Assembly (NCBI GenBank): GCA_002172355.2
Contig: NHGH02000040.1
Location: 45,156 to 58,520, forward strand
From: Euryarchaeota archaeon TMED132
Lineage (GTDB): Archaea > Thermoplasmatota > Poseidoniia > Poseidoniales > Poseidoniaceae
Direction of reading: 5' to 3'
DNA: 13,365 bases
Part shown: piece by piece, positions 8,200 through 13,365 of the stretch
Numbering within the stretch: the first letter of the stretch is position 1
Layout of the letters: each line of letters starts with the position of its first letter
The notes under the pieces: generated by a model
Seen by the model: only the letters and a program-made list of their open reading frames with translations
What the model was told of the DNA's origin: nothing
The model's database searches: none
Made by a program: the position numbers and the translations under genes

Positions 8200-8667
8200 A
8201 TGGCACAACCTAAAGACCAAGAACTTGGCGAAGATTTCTCATATATTCTGCGTATGGCAGATACCGATATGGACGGGCTAAAAACGCTAGCTACCGCCCT
8301 TACAGCAGTAAAAGGAATCGGCGCTAGAACCGCAGTTCAAATTTGTAAGAACACAGGATTCAATGCCTTTTCCCTCGCCGGACACTTGTCTGTTGAAGAC
8401 CAAGAAACACTCCGCCTAGCCATTGAAGGCTACAATGAGACGGTCCCTCTGTGGATGTTGAACCGTCAAAGAGACCTGGAGACCGGTGAAGAGATTCATT
8501 TGACAGGCCAACAAGTCACTCTAACTCTCAAAGACGACATCGATCGTCTTCGTACAATGAAATGTTACCGTGGTGTTAGACACGCAACTGGTAACAAAGT
8601 CCGTGGACAGCGTGGGCGTTCAAATGGCCGTGGTGGCCTAACACTAGGTGTTAACCGAAAGAACTGA
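8200..8667 (+). CDS. rps13: Small ribosomal subunit protein uS13
   Basis: Component of the 30S head that contacts the 50S subunit and P-site tRNA. The 155 residues match archaeal/eukaryotic length, longer than bacterial S13. EDFSYILRMADTDMDG near the N-terminus is the archaeal form; VKGIGARTAVQIC is the helix-hairpin segment; the C-terminal YRGVRHATGNKVRGQRGRSN followed by GRGG is the highly conserved basic rRNA-binding tail. The start is fixed by GGTGA six bases upstream. First gene of a four-gene operon, 9 bp from rps4. Confidence 0.97.
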   Translation: MAQPKDQELGEDFSYILRMADTDMDGLKTLATALTAVKGIGARTAVQICKNTGFNAFSLAGHLSVEDQETLRLAIEGYNETVPLWMLNRQRDLETGEEIHLTGQQVTLTLKDDIDRLRTMKCYRGVRHATGNKVRGQRGRSNGRGGLTLGVNRKN

Positions 8668-8676
8668 GGGATTTAG

Positions 8677-9330
8677 ATGGGCGAGCCAAAGTTTTCAAGA
8701 CCAAAATTCGATACACCTTCCCACCCGTGGAAGGCATCTAGAATAGAAGAAGAGCATGGAATACAAGCTCAGCATGGACTAAAGAACATGCGTGAGATTT
8801 GGAAGGCTAAGTCACAACTTCGCAGATACCGTCGTCAAGCAATGCGTTTGATCGGTGCTGCTGACACAGGCCAAGGTCACGGTAAGAGAGAGATGGAAGG
8901 ACTACTTGCATCTCTTAACAACAAAGGACTAATCGCATCCGATGCTATTCTTGACGATATTCTTTCTCTTGGAACAGAAGACATTCTAAACAGAAGACTT
9001 CAAGCCCAAGTTTACTACAAAGGACTCGCTACAACAATGAAGCAAGCAAGACAACTTGTAAATCATGGATTAATTTGCGTCGGTGAACAAAAAGTCACTA
9101 TCCCTTCTTACCCGGTATCTCGTGATGAAGAAGAATTGATCAAGTATCACCCAAGTAGTGATTTAAATAATCCAGAACACCCAATTCGTAAAGCGATCGA
9201 AGGCCGAAGAGAAATGGCTGAATATGCTTCTGAAGAAGTAGACCCTGAGGCAACTCCTGAGTTCGCTGAAGAAGTCAAGAACGCTGCCGAAGAAGCACCA
9301 TCGGTCGAAACAGACGGAGGTGACCAATGA
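8677..9330 (+). CDS. rps4: Small ribosomal subunit protein uS4
   Basis: Primary 16S rRNA-binding protein of the 30S body. The order is archaeal: an N-terminal basic domain with the [21 protein letters not shown] segment, then an S4 RNA-binding domain from about residue 103 ([20 protein letters not shown], then [19 protein letters not shown]). At 217 residues it is longer than the roughly 170-190 common for archaeal S4. The excess is a strongly acidic tail (about 182-217) rich in Glu, Ala and Asp. GAGGGA at 8666-8671, overlapping the rps13 stop, serves as the Shine-Dalgarno site. Its TGA stop overlaps the rps11 start. Confidence 0.96.
   Translation: MGEPKFSRPKFDTPSHPWKASRIEEEHGIQAQHGLKNMREIWKAKSQLRRYRRQAMRLIGAADTGQGHGKREMEGLLASLNNKGLIASDAILDDILSLGTEDILNRRLQAQVYYKGLATTMKQARQLVNHGLICVGEQKVTIPSYPVSRDEEELIKYHPSSDLNNPEHPIRKAIEGRREMAEYASEEVDPEATPEFAEEVKNAAEEAPSVETDGGDQ
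9316..9323 (+). promoter_or_regulatory. Strong Shine-Dalgarno site that decides the rps11 start
   Basis: GGAGGTGA is a full-length match to the 3' end of archaeal 16S rRNA. Two adjacent in-frame ATGs follow, at 9327 and 9330. Spacing is 3 bases to the first and 6 to the second, and the second matches the spacing at the other genes of this operon (5-7), so it is preferred. Confidence 0.75.
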
Positions 9331-9713
9331 TGTCACGACGTGCAATTGTAAACATCTTTAGTTCATACAATAATATCTTGATGACAGCGACTGATTTGAC
9401 AGGAGCTGAAACAATTACTACCTGCTCAGGAGGGCAAGTAGTCAAGTCTTCAAAAGATAGTGGAGGCCAATTCGCAGCTACTAGAGCAGCAGAAAAGATG
9501 GCTGACTCACTCAAAGATAAAGAATTCACACAACTAATTGTCAAGTACCGTGCCCCTGGTGGCAATCTATCCAACAATACTGGACCAGGTGCCCAAGCAG
9601 CAATACGTGCACTAACACGTGCTGGTATGACAATTACTAGAATTGAAGATGTAACCCCTATAGCACACGACGGAACCAAGAAGAAAGGCGGACGTCGTGG
9701 ACGTAGAGTTTGA
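9330..9713 (+). CDS. rps11: Small ribosomal subunit protein uS11
   Basis: 30S platform protein near the mRNA exit (E-site) region. The 127 residues include FSSYNNILMTATDLTGAET, a Gly-rich SGGQVVK, YRAPGGN, GPGAQAAIRALTRAGM, and the universally conserved C-terminal end DGTKKKGGRRGRRV. The NN-T-I-x-V stretch usual after the Tyr reads NNILM here, a small departure. An ATG three bases earlier (9327) is also in frame; the strong Shine-Dalgarno site favours 9330. The start overlaps the rps4 stop, implying coupled translation. It lies 15 bp before rpo3. Confidence 0.96.
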   Translation: MSRRAIVNIFSSYNNILMTATDLTGAETITTCSGGQVVKSSKDSGGQFAATRAAEKMADSLKDKEFTQLIVKYRAPGGNLSNNTGPGAQAAIRALTRAGMTITRIEDVTPIAHDGTKKKGGRRGRRV

Positions 9714-9728
9714 TTAGGAGGAGATATA

Positions 9729-10658
9729 ATGAAAGCACAAGTAGTAGATGGCTGGCCTCGTGGAAATGCAATAAGAATATTATTGACAGATACCGATGCT
9801 TCACAAGTAAATGCAATTAGAAGAGCTTTAATTTCAGATGTCCCTAAGTTGGCAATTTCAAGAGTAAATTTCACTCAAGGAATTGTAGAGCAAGACGATC
9901 AAATTATCGAATCGGTCAACGTTCTACCCGATGAAGTACTTGCCCACAGATTGGCTATGATCCCTATTCCTACATTTACAGATGACAACATTTCCTTTGT
10001 TGAAGATTGTGAAGAATGTATGTACAAACCTGAATCAGAAAAGGGTTGCCAGCAATGTCAAATTATTTACAGTTTGAATGTACAAGGCCCTGCTAAGGAT
10101 TCCGAAGAAGAATTCGTAACAGTTTATGCAAGTGACCTAACAACAGTTTCTGACCAAAAGTACGATATTCTGGAAGAGCATAAGAGAATACCATTGACTA
10201 TACTTTCAAAGGGCCAGTACTTGGAACTATATGCGCTTGCTCGCTTAGGAAGAGGGACTTCACACCAAAAGTGGTCACCAGTATCAGGTGTAGGATTTAA
10301 ACCTCTTCAAAAAGCGATTCTTAACAAGCCAAAGAAAGCCGACGTTTTCTTTAAACTTGGGTTAAAGACAACAGGTGGTAAAGATATGAATGCAAAACTA
10401 TTCGGCTCCAACAAGACAGTTGATGATATCAACGATGCTATCGACCTTGAGAAGGCATTACATCAAGTTGGCCCCGGCACAGGTAGAGATGTAGATTTTG
10501 ATGATGCAATTACCATGGAATCTGTAGAAGGCTCCTATGTATTCTCTTTCGAAACCGATGGAAGTTATGACCCTAAAACCGCTTTCAACTTAGCAATGAA
10601 GGAATTATCAGCTCGTTTCGATAATATTACTGCAGATATTGAAAAAGCATTTGCTTGA
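9729..10658 (+). CDS. rpoD: DNA-directed RNA polymerase subunit D (Rpo3)
   Basis: Alpha/Rpb3-like assembly platform subunit that pairs with Rpo11 to nucleate the archaeal RNA polymerase. The dimerisation segment TDASQVNAIRRALISDVPK (22-40) and LPDEVLAHRLAMIP (66-79) are clear, as is the later LGRGTSHQKWSPV. Four cysteines, C94, C97, C107 and C110 in a CxxC-x9-CxxC arrangement, occupy the place of the Rpb3 zinc loop. They are the only cysteines in the protein, so the ferredoxin-like iron-sulfur domain known from some archaeal D subunits is not functional or not present; that region (about 190-270) is a cysteine-free insertion. At 309 residues it is longer than the usual 260-270. GGAGG at 9717-9721 lies seven bases before the ATG. 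Last gene of the operon here. Confidence 0.96.
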   Translation: MKAQVVDGWPRGNAIRILLTDTDASQVNAIRRALISDVPKLAISRVNFTQGIVEQDDQIIESVNVLPDEVLAHRLAMIPIPTFTDDNISFVEDCEECMYKPESEKGCQQCQIIYSLNVQGPAKDSEEEFVTVYASDLTTVSDQKYDILEEHKRIPLTILSKGQYLELYALARLGRGTSHQKWSPVSGVGFKPLQKAILNKPKKADVFFKLGLKTTGGKDMNAKLFGSNKTVDDINDAIDLEKALHQVGPGTGRDVDFDDAITMESVEGSYVFSFETDGSYDPKTAFNLAMKELSARFDNITADIEKAFA

Positions 10659-10675
10659 TTCAATAACTACTAACG

Positions 10676-10689
10676 CAACCTTTTGGTTG
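10676..10689 (+). terminator. Short hairpin after rpo3, possible terminator
   Basis: CAACC and GGTTG form a 5-bp stem with a TTTT loop, 17 bases after the rpo3 stop. The following bases are T-rich (ATTTC, later TTTTATTTT), as at archaeal termination sites, but there is no tight U-tract directly behind the stem. It could end the ribosomal operon transcript. Confidence 0.3.
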
Positions 10690-10717
10690 ATTTCAATAGT
10701 ATTAGTTGCTAATTTTA

Positions 10718-10737
10718 TTTTAGTATATATACTAAAA
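10718..10737. promoter_or_regulatory. Perfect 20-bp palindrome around a TATA-like core
   Basis: The half-site TTTTAGTATA is followed by its exact reverse complement. The centre, TATATATA at 10724-10731, is a good TATA box, 66 bases before the ATG of the TPR gene, implying a leader of about 40 nt. Symmetry extending six bases beyond the TATA core on each side is more than a TATA box needs and suggests a dimeric regulator site; alternatively it is a cruciform or hairpin at the end of the rpo3 transcript. Confidence 0.5.
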
Positions 10738-10796
10738 GTTACTTTATTTAGAAAATAGGCGTTGGATTTAAATGTCATTACTTTTGGAATCAAAAC

Positions 10797-12554
10797 ATGA
10801 ATTTAGCCCCTAATGATTATGACTTCGGTGACGCATCGAATTATTTCTTTGCAACAACCATCACTTGTGACAATGAAGAAGCACGAAAAATGTATGCACT
10901 TGCCTTTGGGCACATGTTGAATTATAACCATGAAGAAGCGATTGCATGTTTTAGTAAATGTGCTGAATTGGACCCAACCTGTGCTATGGCATATTGGGGA
11001 ATTGCTTATTGTGTATCATCCAATTATAATTGGAGTCCAGGACTAGGTTCAGGACACGATTACATTCAAACAGCAATAACTCTGAAAGACGGTTGTTCTG
11101 AATTGGAAAAAGATCTAATCGATGCATTGGCACAACGACACTCTGCAGAAGCACGTGACGCAGCAGACCCAACAGTCCTCAACATGGGTAATAGCCCAGA
11201 ACTAAATGTCGCATTTGCAGAAGCCATGGCGCCTCTTTACGAAAAATATCGAGGAAATCTTGATGTCACCGCAGTATATGTTGAAGCTCTTATGAATTTG
11301 AAGGCTTGGCAACTATGGGATAAGAATACAGCCACAGGAGAAATAACTCCTGCAGATGATAATACATTGCTACTAGTCAAGGTTATGGAAGAGGCATTTG
11401 AGTCAGTTGAAGGTGCAAAAGAGCACATTGCACTATGTCACTTATACTGTCACGCTTTAGAATTATCACCATTCCCAGAACGCGCATTACCAGCAGCAGA
11501 TATTCTAAGAACCGCAATGCCAGGATTAGGGCACTTGGTCCACATGCCATCTCACATCGATGCTTGGGTAGGACAATGGAAAGAAGCAGTAGATTGTAAC
11601 ATTGCAGCTGTAAAGGCAGATGACCGTTATGTTGAATTAACCGGAAATGAATCCCAGTTTTACAAATTCTACCGTATGCACAATCATCACTTCGTAGTTT
11701 GGTGTGCTATGTTTGAAGGGCAATATGAAATCGCTTTGAAATATGCTAGAAAGGCCGTAGCAACATTGCCAGCAGGTGATGAGAACCATGGAGTAAACTT
11801 CATGCTAGCCGGTATAATCCCAATGGGGGCAATTTTCCTAGAATCATATGTCACTATGCCTTGGCACGTTATGATTAGATTTGGTAAGTGGGACGAGATA
11901 ATTGCTGAACCAATGTACACCGACAAGGATGTATTCCCAGCTACTATCGCTACACAACACTATGCCAGAGGAGTCGCATATGCTTCCAAGGGAATGGTCC
12001 CTGAAGCAGAAGCAGAACAGGCTTTATTCAATCAAGCACTAGAAAATCCAGCCCTTGCAGGTCGCGTATTACATAATAATTTGATGTATCAAGACCCAAG
12101 TGAAGGCCCATGTATCCTTCTTGTTAACGCTGCTGTATTAGACGGTGAAATTGAATATAGAAAGCAATTTTTAGCCAAAGCCAGAGGAGAAGCCTCAGAT
12201 TTCTCCGCTGCCTTTGACCACCTACGCCGTGGTGTAGATCTTTCACTAAATCTAGCATATAACGAACCCTGGGGTCAAATGCAACCAGTACGACACATCC
12301 TTGGAGCATTGCTTCACGAACAAGGCGAAATCGAAGAAGCCGAAGCAGTCTACCGTGCAGATATCAAACTGTGGAAAGATAACATGTGGGGCCTACTTGG
12401 TCTGAAACTTTGTCTTGAAGCTCGCGGAGATGCGCCAGAGGAACTTGCTGAAGTTACAGCATTATTCAATGAGAGAAGTTCTCGTGCAGATATTGTTCCA
12501 GCAAAGACTTGTTTCTGTGCACAAGACAGCGTCGAAAAGAGCTGCTGTGACTGA
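10797..12554 (+). CDS. Tetratricopeptide-repeat protein, 'HMPSHI' family, function unknown
   Basis: A 585-residue, mainly helical protein with no signal peptide or membrane segment. An N-terminal TPR unit (about 29-72) has the family pattern NHEEAIACFSKCAELDP then CAMAYWGIA. The central block holds CHLYCHALE (214-222), then GHLVHMPSHIDAWVGQW (245-261), then YRMHNHHF (292-299). These are recognisable from a widespread bacterial TPR family whose activity is not established. The clustered H215, H219, E222, H246, H249, H253 and H296-H298 could form a metal site; this is inference. Further TPR-like helices fill 390-550. The C-terminus ends with a cysteine cluster, CFC (572-574) and CC (583-584). 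No Shine-Dalgarno site is evident; the ATG is the first in frame after the palindromic promoter. An out-of-frame ATG at 10771 opens only 12 codons. It follows the ribosomal operon but has its own promoter-like spacer. Confidence 0.88.
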   Translation: MNLAPNDYDFGDASNYFFATTITCDNEEARKMYALAFGHMLNYNHEEAIACFSKCAELDPTCAMAYWGIAYCVSSNYNWSPGLGSGHDYIQTAITLKDGCSELEKDLIDALAQRHSAEARDAADPTVLNMGNSPELNVAFAEAMAPLYEKYRGNLDVTAVYVEALMNLKAWQLWDKNTATGEITPADDNTLLLVKVMEEAFESVEGAKEHIALCHLYCHALELSPFPERALPAADILRTAMPGLGHLVHMPSHIDAWVGQWKEAVDCNIAAVKADDRYVELTGNESQFYKFYRMHNHHFVVWCAMFEGQYEIALKYARKAVATLPAGDENHGVNFMLAGIIPMGAIFLESYVTMPWHVMIRFGKWDEIIAEPMYTDKDVFPATIATQHYARGVAYASKGMVPEAEAEQALFNQALENPALAGRVLHNNLMYQDPSEGPCILLVNAAVLDGEIEYRKQFLAKARGEASDFSAAFDHLRRGVDLSLNLAYNEPWGQMQPVRHILGALLHEQGEIEEAEAVYRADIKLWKDNMWGLLGLKLCLEARGDAPEELAEVTALFNERSSRADIVPAKTCFCAQDSVEKSCCD

Positions 12555-12570
12555 TTAACAAGTCAATAAC

Positions 12571-12584
12571 AGCAATATATTGCT
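12571..12584. promoter_or_regulatory. Perfect 14-bp palindrome after the TPR gene
   Basis: AGCAATA and TATTGCT are exact inverted halves, followed by TTTAG. Lying 17 bases past the TPR stop codon, it may act as a terminator hairpin, or its AATATATT centre may be a TATA-like element for the next gene, 72 bases on. A further AT run, GTAAATTAAA at 12625-12634, sits about 27 bases before that ATG and is the better promoter candidate. Confidence 0.35.
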
Positions 12585-12656
12585 TTAGTCGAGCATATGG
12601 GCGTCGAATGATAACGACTTGAAAGTAAATTAAACCGCCTACTTCATGGTCATAAC

Positions 12657-12995
12657 ATGAAAGCGCCATCAGTTATTCGGATGTGGATTACCAACAAAAA
12701 TAACAGGGAAATTACGGCCGCTATGAGTGAATCTATGGTGACCTTTCTTTCAATTGCAATTGAAAACGGTTGCATTGGTTCAACATTTGCTGAAGATGAC
12801 GAACGCATCATTGTTTACACTAAATGGTCAGACGAGGTTACATTGGAGCAGTTTCGTTCGTCGAAAGAATATCACACTCAAGAAGGAAACATCATTCAAT
12901 CATTTATTGCCGCAGGTTTCGAAATCCCTGGCGATATATTGTTTAATTCAACTGCAAAAATTTTGTTCAGTAACAGATCGGAATCAGCCCAATAA
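12657..12995 (+). CDS. Small ABM-like (dimeric alpha/beta barrel) protein
   Basis: A 112-residue soluble protein. The layout of a beta strand (VIRMWIT), a helix (REITAAMSESMVTFLSIAIEN), GCIGSTFAEDDERIIVYTKWSD, and EQFRSSKEYH then a last strand (AKILFS) resembles antibiotic-biosynthesis-monooxygenase (ABM) domains. In these the tryptophan-bearing strand and the following 'A-x-R-S-S-x-x-F/H' helix are typical. Members include quinol monooxygenases and heme-degrading enzymes, but many have no known substrate, and no assignment is made here. The first ATG is used; a later one at 12723 would cut into the first helix. With an AT-rich box 27 bases upstream and no Shine-Dalgarno site, a leaderless transcript is likely. 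Fold call moderate, function unknown. Confidence 0.65.
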   Translation: MKAPSVIRMWITNKNNREITAAMSESMVTFLSIAIENGCIGSTFAEDDERIIVYTKWSDEVTLEQFRSSKEYHTQEGNIIQSFIAAGFEIPGDILFNSTAKILFSNRSESAQ

Positions 12996-13050
12996 ATGGG
13001 TACCCTTTGCTTGGACGGGTGAGCAGTGGGTCCACCTTACGATTACCAAG

Positions 13051-13057
13051 TATAATA
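13051..13057 (+). promoter_or_regulatory. TATA box of the lipoprotein gene (leaderless)
   Basis: TATAATA is centred about 26 bases before the ATG at 13080, so transcription would begin at or next to the start codon. No Shine-Dalgarno site lies between them. The 84-bp spacer before the gene also holds GGGTACCC (13000-13007) and a TGGAC/GTCCA inverted repeat with a long loop, of unknown meaning. Confidence 0.5.
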
Positions 13058-13079
13058 TTACTAATCTCTTAGCAAATGT

Positions 13080-13365
13080 ATGGGCAGAGATTGGTTTATG
13101 CTAAGTCTGATTGTTATTTTTTCCTTTTCAACATCGGGTTGTATCAGTGAGAAGGAAGAATATCACTACTCAATTGACGACCCTGAAGTGGGTACTAACT
13201 CTGATGGAACCTCTGATATCTTATTTACAATCACCCTTGAAGACAATGGTGGAATAGACATGGATTTTTCAGAACTTGTCATAATAATTAAACAGGATTC
13301 AGTATCACACAATTGTGCTACAACCGGCACGACAGGGAACTGTACAGTTGTACAAACTTCAGGAG
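13080..13365 (+). CDS. Putative secreted lipoprotein, 5' part
   Basis: The frame is open to the end of the window, so only the first 95 residues are seen. The start encodes a short N-terminus with R3, a hydrophobic segment MLSLIVIFSFS (7-17) and a lipobox-like TSGC ending at C21, the pattern of a Sec signal peptide with lipid-modified cysteine. The mature part is acidic and Ser/Thr/Asp-rich, then has strand-like segments (ILFTITLED, ELVIIIKQD) and two cysteines in HNCATTGTTGNCTV that may form a disulfide. This suggests a beta-sandwich surface domain facing the outside. No family is recognised. An in-frame ATG at 13098 would leave a signal peptide without a charged N-terminus, so 13080 is preferred, which the TATA spacing also supports. 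Confidence 0.7.
   Translation, partial: MGRDWFMLSLIVIFSFSTSGCISEKEEYHYSIDDPEVGTNSDGTSDILFTITLEDNGGIDMDFSELVIIIKQDSVSHNCATTGTTGNCTVVQTSG

Noticed and set aside
9275-9874. Antisense open frame of 199 codons across rps11 and rpo3
   Set aside because: It lies opposite two strongly conserved genes, has no start signals and gives no recognisable protein; a shadow frame.
12754-13104. Open frame of 116 codons overlapping the ABM-like gene
   Set aside because: The first two thirds are the +1 shadow of the ABM-like gene. Its tail over 12996-13104 looks faintly protein-like (WVPFAWTGEQWVHL) but has no start or family support and overlaps the lipoprotein start.
1-13365. CRISPR array, insertion sequence, rRNA or tRNA genes
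   Set aside because: No regularly spaced repeats, transposase motifs, terminal inverted repeats or conserved RNA signatures were found on either strand by eye.

Overview
The window reads as one contig piece from an AT-rich archaeon. Three things support this: a full-length large subunit (DP2) of the archaeal D-family DNA polymerase, the archaeal ribosomal/RNA polymerase gene order rps13-rps4-rps11-rpo3, and Shine-Dalgarno sites and TATA-like elements of archaeal type. The mix of class II fumarase, cyclophilin, PolD and compact intergenic regions fits a euryarchaeote, most plausibly a marine Thermoplasmatota lineage (Poseidoniales / Marine Group II-III). That placement is inference from gene content, not from a tree.

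Layout. Positions 1-225 hold the 3' end of a cyclophilin-type peptidyl-prolyl isomerase. An 80-bp AT-rich spacer carries two near-identical 26-bp direct repeats and leads into a class II fumarase (306-1901). Its N-terminus carries a ribbon-helix-helix (CopG/Arc-like) DNA-binding domain in the same reading frame. The fumarase runs head-on into the DP2 gene (1902-6023, minus strand) with no base between the two stop codons. DP2 is divergent from pyrE (6163-6759), which is followed 12 bp later by a THUMP-like SAM methyltransferase (6772-8061). A 138-bp leader precedes a tightly packed translation/transcription operon: rps13, rps4, rps11, rpo3 (8200-10658). The gene run usual in archaea (rpl18e, rpl13, rps9, rpoN) does not follow. 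Instead, after a spacer with a perfect 20-bp palindrome around a TATA-like core, there is a 585-residue TPR protein of the 'HMPSHI' family (10797-12554), a small ABM-like protein (12657-12995), and the start of a lipoprotein that runs off the window (13080 onward).

How they fit together. Most genes are housekeeping: replication, pyrimidine synthesis, TCA cycle, RNA modification, ribosome and RNA polymerase. The most unusual object is the DNA-binding-domain/fumarase fusion, which sits directly behind repeated, palindromic, operator-like DNA. The simplest hypothesis is an enzyme that binds its own promoter, and possibly others. The TPR protein behind its own palindrome is the second candidate for unexplained biology. 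No mobile element, CRISPR array, tRNA or rRNA was seen.
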